From IMG/VR virus record IMGVR_UViG_3300031227_000019, positions 1 to 64,000 of that record: a DNA stretch of 64,000 bases. One strand, written 5' to 3'. This DNA is from a virus. How positions within the stretch are numbered: position 1 is the first letter of the stretch; each line of letters starts with the position of its first letter. A model generated the notes under the pieces. That model was not told the DNA's origin and did not search any database. It saw only the letters and a program-made list of their open reading frames with translations. Shown here piece after piece: positions 41,352-49,872 of this stretch. The translations under genes and the position numbers were made by a program.

Positions 41352-41783
41352 CTACGCCGCGGGCTGTTGCTGCTGTTGTGCCGCGTGGGCATTGACAGCT
41401 TGCAGACTCAACACCGCGTGAGCGATAGTCGGGTCGAACGATGCTTGAGCGGCGGCCTGTTTGACCATTTGCGCGCTGGCGTCGAACTTGGGCGTATCAT
41501 AACCACGTGCTTGCAACTGCTGCTGGAGGTGGGCACTTGCACCAGCGAGCAACGGATTGCCGGCGGACGCTGTCTTTTCCACTTCCGTGTCGTGGGCCGA
41601 CCGCAACTGGGCCGCCATCGACATCATTTCCATCGCCTCAGTTTCGTTTTGAGGACGAATTCCGTAGTCTTGAGCGAGCTTCTCAAAGAACACCGGAGCG
41701 TAAACCCGCTGATGCACGACGGCATACGCGGTTTCCGGGTCCATAACTTGAGGAGCACCCGCGTTTGGATTGTCTTGCGACAT
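41352..41783 (-). CDS. Helical Ala/Gln-rich head-region protein
   Basis: A 143-residue protein starting MSQDNPNAGAPQVMDPETAY with GGAG upstream. It is mainly helical (VVHQRVYAPVFFEKLAQDYG) and ends AQQQQQPAA. It contains EKLA and EKTA, two copies of the E-K-x-A tetrapeptide recurrent in head-module proteins. It has no known family. It lies just after the capsid gene and its hairpin. Confidence 0.6.
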   Translation of the reverse strand: MSQDNPNAGAPQVMDPETAYAVVHQRVYAPVFFEKLAQDYGIRPQNETEAMEMMSMAAQLRSAHDTEVEKTASAGNPLLAGASAHLQQQLQARGYDTPKFDASAQMVKQAAAQASFDPTIAHAVLSLQAVNAHAAQQQQQPAA

Positions 41784-41824
41784 TGGGGAAATCTCCGTTA
41801 CTTACGGGTAGTATGCGAATGAAA

Positions 41825-41853
41825 CCGGCCCGGCCCCGAAGGGCCGTAGCCGG
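41825..41853 (-). terminator. Stem-loop after the major capsid gene
   Basis: CCGGC and CGGCCC pair with GGGCCG and GCCGG around a TTCG tetraloop, an 11-bp interrupted stem, 27 to 55 bases beyond the capsid stop codon, followed by TTTC. UUCG-capped stems are typical of intrinsic terminators and of RNA-stabilising 3' ends. The short T-run suggests partial termination or transcript protection. Confidence 0.6.
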
Positions 41854-41879
41854 ACAAAAATCTTCACTACCAACAACGC

Positions 41880-42809
41880 TTACGCGAAGTCGGCTCGGGC
41901 GATGCCACCGGCGTGTCCGATACTTCCACCCATCGTCTGATAGGCGAAGAATTCGAGCATGTACGCTTCACGACGAATGTACATGGTCGTATCTTCTAGC
42001 AGATACGACTTACCGATGAACTTGGGATCGGCGAACATGAACATCGAGTCGTCGGGGACCAGATCGCGCTTGATCGTGATGATCCAACGCATGTTCATGA
42101 AGTTGGCTTCAGCCCAACCGTTCTTGATGACGTCCTGGGAGAAATCTCCGCCCATTTCGTCACGTCCAAACTTCTCGATCTCCTTGATCGTCACGTTGTT
42201 GATCAGGCACGTATGCGATTCGAGATGACTCGGACCGCGCGGCATGATCTTACGGGCGTCTTGGAGGGTCTCACGGGTGATGCCACCTTCAATGGTTTCC
42301 CACTGAACGACATTGCCGTTGTACGGCACCGGGACGTCCGGGCCGATCATCAAAGCGTTGCACGCAGAGATGAATTTCGAGTCTTCTTCGGCTAGCATAT
42401 CTTTGATGCTATTATCCGAAAGGACCTGTCGAATGTCCATGACCCATGTGCGAAGCTCGTCCACGTCCTTGACGAATCGAGGCGTGACAATGCGGTCGAA
42501 CATTACGCGGTAACGAGGACCACGAATGTAGACATTGACAGGCAACGTCGCGAACGGAATCGAGATCGCAGCCGGGGAATCCGGCTCTTTGTCGACGACT
42601 TTGACAGGCTTGTCGGTGTCGACTTGCCGGTCCAACTCGTCGTTGGAAATCTGGAGGGGTGGAAGAATTCGGCGGAAGAAGCCGTCCTCACGCATCTTGG
42701 TTCGCGTGAAGTCGTTGACGGCGTCAATCGCTTGCTTCTCCATCCCGGGAGTTTGCAGTTGCTCAAACAGTGTCTCGTTGAGCAGCTGGGTATCAGTTTG
42801 GGTTGCCAT
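41880..42809 (-). CDS. Major capsid protein
   Basis: From the ATG at 42809 (MATQTDTQLLNETLFEQLQT), with GGAGGT nine bases upstream, the product is 309 residues. An N-terminal arm with MEKQAIDAVNDF and QISNDELD precedes an HK97-fold-like pattern: FDRIVTPRFVKDVDELRTW, an E-loop/P-domain-like middle with WETIEGGITRETLQDARKIM, and a C-terminal MYIRREAYMLEFFAYQTMGG ending in ARADF. It follows a probable decoration gene and is followed by a strong hairpin, as expected for the most abundant head protein. A frame upstream to 42845 exists but lacks a ribosome-binding site. A second gene (39187-38141) contains rearranged pieces of this protein. Confidence 0.8.
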   Translation of the reverse strand: MATQTDTQLLNETLFEQLQTPGMEKQAIDAVNDFTRTKMREDGFFRRILPPLQISNDELDRQVDTDKPVKVVDKEPDSPAAISIPFATLPVNVYIRGPRYRVMFDRIVTPRFVKDVDELRTWVMDIRQVLSDNSIKDMLAEEDSKFISACNALMIGPDVPVPYNGNVVQWETIEGGITRETLQDARKIMPRGPSHLESHTCLINNVTIKEIEKFGRDEMGGDFSQDVIKNGWAEANFMNMRWIITIKRDLVPDDSMFMFADPKFIGKSYLLEDTTMYIRREAYMLEFFAYQTMGGSIGHAGGIARADFA

Positions 42810-42894
42810 CGTAGCAAACCTCCGTGTTTTCGGGATGTCAGCCAATCATGGCCGATTGATTACAATGTACGCTCTGCTTTCGGAAGACCACCTG

Positions 42895-43479
42895 CTACTG
42901 CGCAGCAGCAGGAAGGTAAACCGGCCAGAACGCCAGCACGCTTACGCTATGCTCGTTCTGGAATTGACCACGGCTGACACAGCCACACGCGGGATCGGTG
43001 TACTGTCGTACGACACCAGTCGAACCACCAGCACCATCACGGTCGTTGCAAAGCACGCCGCCGGTAGCCTGGACAGTGTTGCTGGCGAGAGCCGTCAGCA
43101 ACTGGTTCGGAGCGTACGCCAAATTCGGCGCAGAATCGAACTCAGTCGATTCCAGCTCGTAGCCGCCAGTGGCGACTAGACCGGACATGTTACCCGCCGG
43201 CGAGATCGGTTGCTGCATGAAAGCACCAGCAGCGGTCGTCGAGGGGTTACTGACATCGAAGTCAGTGTCGGCCTGAAGAAGGAAGATCGGCATCTGAGCA
43301 CCGGCGATACCCATCTCAAACTCACCGCTGGCATTCACGTGAACCACGCGACCACCGAAGGCTTGAAGGGTAACGGCTGCGGCCAGTTTTGCCGAGAAAT
43401 CGAGAGCGCTCGGCTCGAACCATCCCTTGGGATGGCTGAGACAATGCTCGAACTGTAGGGAAGGGGATGCGCCTGGCAT
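42895..43479 (-). CDS. Probable capsid decoration/stabilising protein
   Basis: A 194-residue protein starting MPGASPSLQFEHCLSHPKGW, with GGAGGTG upstream. It is beta-rich with an early strand-loop-strand unit (GGRVVHVNASGEFEMGIAG, then MPIFLLQADTDFDV), a pattern seen in head decoration proteins encoded beside capsid genes. It contains several Cys (CNDRDG, CGC). It is transcribed just before the capsid gene in what looks like a two-gene unit bounded by hairpins. The exact fold is not proven. Confidence 0.6.
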   Translation of the reverse strand: MPGASPSLQFEHCLSHPKGWFEPSALDFSAKLAAAVTLQAFGGRVVHVNASGEFEMGIAGAQMPIFLLQADTDFDVSNPSTTAAGAFMQQPISPAGNMSGLVATGGYELESTEFDSAPNLAYAPNQLLTALASNTVQATGGVLCNDRDGAGGSTGVVRQYTDPACGCVSRGQFQNEHSVSVLAFWPVYLPAAAQ

Positions 43480-43500
43480 CTTAGCACCTCCGTATGCTTG

Positions 43501-43522
43501 AAAAATGACCTATCGTAGGTCG
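43501..43522 (-). terminator. Hairpin plus T-run before the decoration-capsid unit
   Basis: GACCTA / TAGGTC with a three-base loop is followed on the minus strand by ATTTTT. It lies 22 bases upstream of the decoration gene start in the 83-base gap 43480-43562. It looks like a short intrinsic terminator, or a 5'-leader hairpin of the capsid transcript. Confidence 0.45.
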
Positions 43523-43562
43523 TGATGTTACAAAAAACGCTGCGTCTCCTGCTTGTTGTCGC

Positions 43563-44018
43563 CTATTCCGCCGGTTGAGCCAAGCCCAATCCACTAAATA
43601 GTTTTGACGACGACTGCTTCACACGTGTCGTCCGAGCCCCAACATTGGGATCGGTCAACGAGTTGTACTGCGGCTGATTTGCACCAGCCGTTTTCGTCTG
43701 GGCATTCGGATCAACGCCGGAACCCAGTCGCGACAGCTCTTCAGGATTGCGGTGGCCGGCGACCTTCATCAACAGTTCAAGAACTTTGACGGGGTCTTGG
43801 CACATGGCCGCGAGCTTCTCGCGTTGAGTCGGCATGATTCGTTCATGCTCGACCATGACTTTGCAAACTTCGGGAATCATTTGATCCACCTGAGCTTGCT
43901 TCTCACTTCGAGCTACCTCAGCTGCCGCTGCCTTTTCCAGTGCCGCAGACGTCACTGTGACGTGCTGAATCACCTTCTCCGGGAGCGTCAGTTCGGGAGC
44001 TTGGTTAGTATCGCTCAT
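43563..44018 (-). CDS. Helical head-region protein, E-K-x-A rich
   Basis: I choose the ATG at 44018 (MSDTNQAPELTLPEKVIQHV), with GGAGGG upstream, rather than the in-frame GTG at 44033. The product is 151 residues. The first two-thirds are helical with LEKAAAAEVARSEKQAQ and REKLAAM. The end is disordered (TKTAGANQPQYNSLTDPN). Its composition resembles a scaffold or core protein. No family is recognised. It lies between the scaffold-like gene and the decoration gene. Confidence 0.6.
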   Translation of the reverse strand: MSDTNQAPELTLPEKVIQHVTVTSAALEKAAAAEVARSEKQAQVDQMIPEVCKVMVEHERIMPTQREKLAAMCQDPVKVLELLMKVAGHRNPEELSRLGSGVDPNAQTKTAGANQPQYNSLTDPNVGARTTRVKQSSSKLFSGLGLAQPAE

Positions 44019-44090
44019 TCTATAGCCCTCCACGACTATGGTTGCAGCTCCGAGCTGCTGGTTGGTGGTGAATAGAACGCACCTCGCTGC

Positions 44091-45644
44091 TTAGCCCTGA
44101 TAATTCATCAGTTCAAGCAAGTGTGCCTTCATTTTTTCGCGAAGTAGCCGCTCAGGCGAACCATCCGCGGCTTCCTTCTGACGATAACGACCGGACATCT
44201 GGAATGCCTTAGCCGCACTTGCGAGCTTCATACCTTCGCTCATGGGAGGCATGGCACCTTCGGGAGGCATTCCGCCGCCGGGAGGCATTCCGCCACCTTC
44301 GGGGGGCATTCCACCTTCGGGAGGCATGGCACCTTCGGGAGGCATTCCGCCACCGGGAGGCATTCCGCCACCTTCGGGAGGCAGCCCCATGCCCTCTTCG
44401 GGCGGAGGGCCAGCTTGCGCGAGGGCTTCGATCGGAATACCAAGCTCTTCAAGAGCTGCAATCAGCTCCATGATAGCTTCTTCTTCGGACGGACCACCGA
44501 GGCCTCCGCCACCCATCTCGCCGCCACCCATCTCGCCGCCGCCACCCATCATCGGGTCGCCGCCGCCACCTCCCATGATACCGCCGGGATCGCCGCCGCC
44601 ACCAAGGAGTTCGCCGAGACTTCCGCCACCTTCACCGCCACCCTCAGCGGGCATTGGTCCACCACCGCCATCGGCGCCTTCGGCATCCGACGCACCCGAA
44701 CCGCTGTCGCCAGGATTGTTATTATCCTCGGCGTCAGCCATATCGGCCGCTTGCTTCTGGTGGAAGGCAGTGAGATAGCTGCCGAACAGATCGGCATCGA
44801 CGTTGGCGTCAGCGATAGTGTCATTGAGACACTCAGCAACACTGGATTGTGCCGCCGTCTTTTCGACGCCTAGATGCGTGGCCAGCTCGTAGCCAGCCTG
44901 AAGATCGGGATTGCCAGCGGCCATCCCAGCAGTGTTACCGGCCTTCACGGCGTCGGCAGCTTGCTTGATCATGATGTCGAGCTCACTCGCTTGCTTCTCC
45001 CCAGCCGGGGCTTGGCCCGACATCTGGGTCGAAGGCGCTGCGGGTGTATTCTCGCCAGCGGCCGACGGATTCAGGTTAGCGCTGGTGGCCTGAGCCTCGG
45101 CCAGTGCTTCCTTCGTCAGTTGACCACCGAGACCGTTGGTGAGGTCAGCAAGAATGCCGTTGGCCAGACCGTCACTGAGCGTTTTCAGCTCACTGACACT
45201 GGCGTTGGCATATTTGTGACCATCGAGAGAACTGTTGTCGGTGGCCGCGGGATGTGAAGTCCCGGGGTCATCCTTACCGGCTTTGTAGTCGTTCTCCACC
45301 GAAGGGTCTTCCCCGGTAGCAGACTGGGACGTGCCGATATTCAATTGAGCGTCATCCTGACGACCGTCCGTGTTATCGGGGGTCTGGTCGACGCCGGGTG
45401 TACCTTGATCGGCTTTCACGTCAGAAGCATTTTCGCCGGAGCGAGCCCCTTCAGTGGCCGATTGGCCCCGGTTATCGACACTCGTGGTCGGATGCGTGGA
45501 CGAACCTTGGTAACCTCCCGGATCAGCAGGAGTAGGAGACTCGCCCTGCTTGACGCGGGCGGCCGCCTGCTTCTCCGTTTGGATTTCGTCCGCAAGCGAA
45601 TGGAGAGCCGAAAATAAACGGCCCTGCTGAGCGTTAGCGGTCAT
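44091..45644 (-). CDS. Low-complexity scaffold/core-like head protein
   Basis: A 517-residue, mostly disordered protein. The N-terminal 150 residues are polar, rich in Asp, Ser, Thr, Gly and Gln. The middle is helical with EKQASELDIMIKQAADAV and EKTAAQ. A Gly-rich section follows, then tandem GGMPPEG and GGMPPGG units (residues about 420-475). A charged helical C-terminus ends HLLELMNYQG. Its place directly after the protease gene and before the decoration and capsid genes is where prohead scaffolds and core proteins lie. A Shine-Dalgarno AGGAG sits in the loop of a GTCAA/TTGAC hairpin (45648-45662) before the ATG. Scaffold function is inferred. Confidence 0.55.
   Translation of the reverse strand: MTANAQQGRLFSALHSLADEIQTEKQAAARVKQGESPTPADPGGYQGSSTHPTTSVDNRGQSATEGARSGENASDVKADQGTPGVDQTPDNTDGRQDDAQLNIGTSQSATGEDPSVENDYKAGKDDPGTSHPAATDNSSLDGHKYANASVSELKTLSDGLANGILADLTNGLGGQLTKEALAEAQATSANLNPSAAGENTPAAPSTQMSGQAPAGEKQASELDIMIKQAADAVKAGNTAGMAAGNPDLQAGYELATHLGVEKTAAQSSVAECLNDTIADANVDADLFGSYLTAFHQKQAADMADAEDNNNPGDSGSGASDAEGADGGGGPMPAEGGGEGGGSLGELLGGGGDPGGIMGGGGGDPMMGGGGEMGGGEMGGGGLGGPSEEEAIMELIAALEELGIPIEALAQAGPPPEEGMGLPPEGGGMPPGGGMPPEGAMPPEGGMPPEGGGMPPGGGMPPEGAMPPMSEGMKLASAAKAFQMSGRYRQKEAADGSPERLLREKMKAHLLELMNYQG
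44244..44393 (-). repeat. 75-bp direct repeat encoding MPPEG/MPPGG units
   Basis: Two nearly identical ~75-bp units begin at 44244 and 44319 and encode Gly-Gly-Met-Pro-Pro-Glu-Gly arrays. Similar MPP-rich repeats occur in the gene at 57341-56373, although the two proteins are otherwise different. Confidence 0.8.
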
Positions 45645-45685
45645 AGTGTCAACTCCTTTGACGGTGAGGCGATCCCGTGTGTGAC

Positions 45686-47206
45686 CTAAACTGCATAATT
45701 TTGCAGGACGGCCAGGGACGCTGTCAACTCATAATTGGGATCTGCGTCTTGTACCGATCCGAGGAAGGCTAGCTTGTAGAGGCAATACTCTTGGGCTAAC
45801 TTTTCCGCTGGATCACAACGTGCTGAGGCAACCTTTTCACGTTCTACTGGGCTTCGTAAACTCGGTTGCTCCTGCGTCAACGCCGCCCGTGTAACTCTGT
45901 TATACACAGAATCGACACGTAACGACAAGTCCATTGCATGCTTCGCAGCCCAATTTGCGAAGATTGGCGGGGCAGCGGCCTCTGCTGGGACATACCCGCT
46001 GGACTGGATACGGTCTGGTAAATCACCGTTCTCCAGTAATCGAGTATACGCTCCTGGGAGCTCCCTGACTACCACCCCTGCTAATTCTGCTGCTTTTTCA
46101 TGCCCGTGATCCGTAGCCACTTCAATGAAGCGATGCAGCGGAAGGCAGATTCTCTGGTCAGCCAGCGCTCGAAGCGCCAATGCAAATTTCTCCCGGAACA
46201 GCGGGGGAAGCTCCAAAGCAGTGTCACCACCTTGGACGCTGGGCTCGAACGCTAAAACATTCGCAGTTTGACAACTGCAACGTCCATTTGCAATGTCAGA
46301 CTCAATGTCTGATAGCTCGTAGGCCAGCTTAATCATCTGCTGGACATTTGCCGGCTGACCGGCGTCCACCATCAACTCGTAGGGCACTGTAATGCCCATT
46401 TGCTTCGCCAATTCAGCACTCTTGATGACCCCACAACCACGGGCTGCGGCAGCCTTCTCCAGTACCCCTGTGACGTACGCGATTCGATCGGCCGGGCGAA
46501 AAACATGGCTAATATCAAAAAATACCGGACGCGGGTTATCCGCGTGCAGCTGATGGATACCGCCGCCGATTTCAACCAAAGCACCGATATTACTCTTCAG
46601 GCCACCGGCTTTGCACATGCCACCTTCTTGTGGGCTGGCACAGTAATCCTCGACCCTGGGAGCCTTATTGCCGCAGTACGAACAGACGTCGTGTGCGACC
46701 TTACAAGCCATCGAGACAGGAATTTCCCGTCCTGAGGCCAGTTTCTCCATCTCGCGATCGGCGATAAGTCCGCCGTTTCGCTTCGCAGCCGCATCGGTAC
46801 TATACAACGCTGCCACAAGTTCAATACGCTTCATGGGCTCATGAAACGCTGACTTGACCAGCCGACCGTACGACTTCTTCTTGTCTTTGTTTTTGTGGTT
46901 TCGGAAGAAACAAGCGTGCTTCACGAACGACGGATGATGATTTCGACACGTTTCGCGCCTGAAGCCGTCTCCGTTGCGGTTCGCCCCGTAGTCTTCCGTG
47001 GCCCCAACTGCTAGGAGATGCACCAGAACCTCGTCCTGAGCCGCCTTCTCCAGCAATTGATCTATTTCCTGCAACACCACAGACGACGCCCGCTTTACGA
47101 GATCCGCCCTGTCCGCCCCGATGAGGCCGCGACTGGATCGCTTGATCATCGTGACGATTGGCTCATCAAACGTGAGTGAGTCTGGTGTTATTACTTTTAC
47201 GTGCAT
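45686..47206 (-). CDS. Prohead protease (serine-type, probable)
   Basis: A 506-residue protein. The N-terminal 200 residues match a phage head-maturation protease pattern: YGANRNGDGF (residues 73-82), KHACFFRNHKNKDKKK with candidate catalytic His97, YGRLVKSAFHEPMKRIEL, then EIPVSMACKV with candidate Ser165, followed by CSYCGN (175-180) and DYC/GGMC (189, 198), probably a metal-binding cluster. The rest is helical and holds six E-K-x-A tetrapeptides, so it may be a core or self-processed tail. It is placed before the scaffold-like and capsid genes, as usual for proteases that mature the head. Catalytic residues are proposed from pattern, not proven. Confidence 0.7.
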   Translation of the reverse strand: MHVKVITPDSLTFDEPIVTMIKRSSRGLIGADRADLVKRASSVVLQEIDQLLEKAAQDEVLVHLLAVGATEDYGANRNGDGFRRETCRNHHPSFVKHACFFRNHKNKDKKKSYGRLVKSAFHEPMKRIELVAALYSTDAAAKRNGGLIADREMEKLASGREIPVSMACKVAHDVCSYCGNKAPRVEDYCASPQEGGMCKAGGLKSNIGALVEIGGGIHQLHADNPRPVFFDISHVFRPADRIAYVTGVLEKAAAARGCGVIKSAELAKQMGITVPYELMVDAGQPANVQQMIKLAYELSDIESDIANGRCSCQTANVLAFEPSVQGGDTALELPPLFREKFALALRALADQRICLPLHRFIEVATDHGHEKAAELAGVVVRELPGAYTRLLENGDLPDRIQSSGYVPAEAAAPPIFANWAAKHAMDLSLRVDSVYNRVTRAALTQEQPSLRSPVEREKVASARCDPAEKLAQEYCLYKLAFLGSVQDADPNYELTASLAVLQNYAV

Positions 47207-47207
47207 A

Positions 47208-48485
47208 TTACGGGCCTCCGCCAGGGGGTGTGCCGTTGAGCGATTGAATACCTTGAGCTGGGCTTGGATTTGGCCGCCCCCACTGTGTCAGTGTCGAGCC
47301 AATAAGTCCAAGAACGCTACCGGTCCGTTTACCGGCTTTCCCCGGCGTATGCGGCACTGGTGCAGGCGTATTTCGCTTACGTGACTGCGTTACCTGCTCC
47401 TGCAACAGTTTCATCTGTGGCTCAGTGAGTTTCTCTCCTTTGAACATATCATGCTTACCGGTGCGCGGATGCGTAATTGTCTTCGTACCACCAAACTCTT
47501 TGCCGCCCACCCACGGAATATTCTGCGGTACCGTGACCGTTTTGCCACCCACCTTGGGAACCCACTGAGGTACTGTAAACGATTTTCCGCCCAACGGCAT
47601 CTTATTCGGCATCGTGAATCGCGGACCTGTGGTGGTTTTAGCGGGTAAAGGTGCCTTCTTTACCCATTGCTCTCTGAGTTTTTTGTCGATGACACTTTGA
47701 GAGCCTTCCTCCAACAACACGTCACGAGCCTCGGCTGGCCCCATCGGTGCATCCATACGCGCATTGTGGGCTTTTGCCGCACGCCAATTCCTGATCTTGG
47801 CGATTGGCTTGTCTATGCCAAAATGCCCGGCAGCTCCGCCAGCCCCCGTCATGCCGGCACCTCGCACAAGCGTGTTCAGGTTCGTGGCATCCTGAAAAGT
47901 GTAGGTACCAAACTGTTTACCCATGTCAATCACATCACCACGCTCAAACGCATCATTGAACAAAGCCTGCCGGGCCCCGGCGTTATGATGCTTCTGCGTA
48001 GCTTGACCCGAACCCTGTAGGCCAAGTACCTGCGATAAACGCCCAGTCTCCGCAATGTCCTTCTGCGTTGTAGCATCCGTGAATGGTAGGCCGGTAAGGG
48101 GATCTGGTTGCCCATCAGCCGATAGCTGAACCCTACCCAGCCTATAATGGTAATCCGCCACGTTTTTATTAAGCGGAGTGTCCGTCGGTGCTTTCATATT
48201 AGCGATCGCACCACCCGCGGCGCCGAGACCGCCACCAAGCGTCGCACCCATCAGTGCATTACGCAACCATCGCTTCTTCTTCCGCTTGCTCATGATGGTG
48301 GCCAGCAGCCCGCCGCCAAGGCCTACACCTGCACCCATCATTGCCATATTTGGCGTGCTGGTCCAGTCGATCGCTGCTTTGGTCATGTCCGCCGCAGGCT
48401 TACACGCGCCAAGCTGCGCACGGACAGCTACCAATTCGGCAGCTTTCTCCAGCGTCAGCTCCGCAGGATTAAATGACTGATCCAT
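47208..48485 (-). CDS. Glycine-zipper membrane-like head protein
   Basis: A 425-residue protein starting MDQSFNPAELTLEKAAELVA. Two Gly-rich hydrophobic segments (MAMMGAGVGLGGGLLATIM, about residues 47-65, and ALMGATLGGGLGAAGGAIA, about 77-95) flank a basic KRKKKRW loop. That arrangement suits a helical hairpin in a membrane. The second half has repeated short units (GGKSFTVPQWVPKVGGK and GGKTVTVPQNIPWVGGK). It may be an internal virion protein that enters the host envelope on infection. The start overlaps the upstream gene by 17 bases. Confidence 0.6.
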   Translation of the reverse strand: MDQSFNPAELTLEKAAELVAVRAQLGACKPAADMTKAAIDWTSTPNMAMMGAGVGLGGGLLATIMSKRKKKRWLRNALMGATLGGGLGAAGGAIANMKAPTDTPLNKNVADYHYRLGRVQLSADGQPDPLTGLPFTDATTQKDIAETGRLSQVLGLQGSGQATQKHHNAGARQALFNDAFERGDVIDMGKQFGTYTFQDATNLNTLVRGAGMTGAGGAAGHFGIDKPIAKIRNWRAAKAHNARMDAPMGPAEARDVLLEEGSQSVIDKKLREQWVKKAPLPAKTTTGPRFTMPNKMPLGGKSFTVPQWVPKVGGKTVTVPQNIPWVGGKEFGGTKTITHPRTGKHDMFKGEKLTEPQMKLLQEQVTQSRKRNTPAPVPHTPGKAGKRTGSVLGLIGSTLTQWGRPNPSPAQGIQSLNGTPPGGGP

Positions 48486-49872
48486 CTGGCGACACTCCGT
48501 TTATTTGCGGTTGTGGGCGAGCCTGTTGTCGCATCTTGCCTTCCATGTCGACAAGCTGATCGACCTCGAACTGATCGAACTGTCCTTGTTGCAACTGCTT
48601 TCGCAGCAACGCCTGAATGGTCAGCCGCTTATCCGCGGCCGACGGCGTCAACTGCACGATGTTGTTGTAAGCCGTTGATACTTCCTCGGGTTCATACCCG
48701 CTGATCACCGGATCATTCAAGATCATGTCTTGCAACATGGCCTGACTGTTGATACGACGAAGCTGGTCCTCATGGCCTGGATCAGATAACTGATCCAGCG
48801 TCCGCTGCACCATTTTATCTTCTTCCGGGCCTTTCAACCCTTTCACCGTATCACCTGCCAACCCTTTTATCAAGGCCATTGACCCCATGAGTCCTAACGG
48901 TCCCGCCGAAACCTTGTCCATCATGTCAGTCGAGGATAGTTCCAAGACTGAAGGACTTACGGCGGTACGTACGAAAGGGCGGAGCAGGACCCCGGCCTGT
49001 TTCTCTGCATCTGCATGCTTCTCTTGCCACTGATGCTTGAGCTCGTTGTACGTTGCTGCTTGTGACAGCAGCAGAGCGATCTGCGGGAACGGCTCTTCCG
49101 TGGCATCCAGCTCGGTCACCGCCGCGAACTTCGCACGTCCAGTGGTGCCGAGAAGTGACTTGCCAATTCGGTGATTGGCCAGCTTCGACAACGAAGGTGT
49201 GACCTTCACGATCTCGTCCATAATGTGCTCACCATAATCGCCGTGAAGCAGCATAACCGCTTCCTTCACTACCGGGATCGGCTTGGCATCCGGTCGACGG
49301 AAATAATCGGTCAACCCGACGAACGTCCCGGACATATCGTCGAAAGCACTGGCCTGCTTCCGGCGGGCTTCGGCAACATCGCGATTCAGCCGATCCACGT
49401 CGGATGCAGCCTTGCGTATCGCAGTCGCGGGGTCTTGTGGGTAGGCGTCCGGCTTCGTGATTGGCTGGCCGGCAAGCGTGCCCCAGTCCTCCACACCGCT
49501 ACGCTTCTCTCGCGAACCCAGCCTATCGAGCATGGGCCGTGGCGAGAAACTGTACTCCGGCGAGACTTCCGTGCTGATGGCCGCAGCCGTCTTCACGTTG
49601 TCCGGGTACATCAGATCGAGCACGGCAGCCAGATCCGCCAACTCAAACTCCGCCGATTTCTCGAACGCGCCTTCGCCTTCGGTACGCTGTCGCGACGTTT
49701 GGCCGGTATTGTACGCGTGGACGACGAGCTTGACCTCGCCAGGGGCCACACCAGTCGCCTGGGCTGCTTTCACGATAGCGTCGTTGGGGCACAAACCATT
49801 ATTGACATTGTCACTTGTCTGGTTGATGCAATCCATCAGCTTTCGCTCAGTTTTTGGAGTTAGCTTTTTCAT
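48469..49872 (-). CDS. Head-module structural protein of unknown role
   Basis: A 467-residue protein starting MKKLTPKTERKLMDCINQTS. It is mostly helical and includes FEKSAEFELADLAAVLDLMY, AEKQAGVL and a short hydrophobic segment GPLGLMGSMALIKGLAGD. It could be an internal head protein or a diverged portal-type subunit, but no portal motif is visible. It overlaps the upstream gene as ATGA. Family unknown. Confidence 0.6.
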   Translation of the reverse strand: MKKLTPKTERKLMDCINQTSDNVNNGLCPNDAIVKAAQATGVAPGEVKLVVHAYNTGQTSRQRTEGEGAFEKSAEFELADLAAVLDLMYPDNVKTAAAISTEVSPEYSFSPRPMLDRLGSREKRSGVEDWGTLAGQPITKPDAYPQDPATAIRKAASDVDRLNRDVAEARRKQASAFDDMSGTFVGLTDYFRRPDAKPIPVVKEAVMLLHGDYGEHIMDEIVKVTPSLSKLANHRIGKSLLGTTGRAKFAAVTELDATEEPFPQIALLLSQAATYNELKHQWQEKHADAEKQAGVLLRPFVRTAVSPSVLELSSTDMMDKVSAGPLGLMGSMALIKGLAGDTVKGLKGPEEDKMVQRTLDQLSDPGHEDQLRRINSQAMLQDMILNDPVISGYEPEEVSTAYNNIVQLTPSAADKRLTIQALLRKQLQQGQFDQFEVDQLVDMEGKMRQQARPQPQINGVSPDGSVI

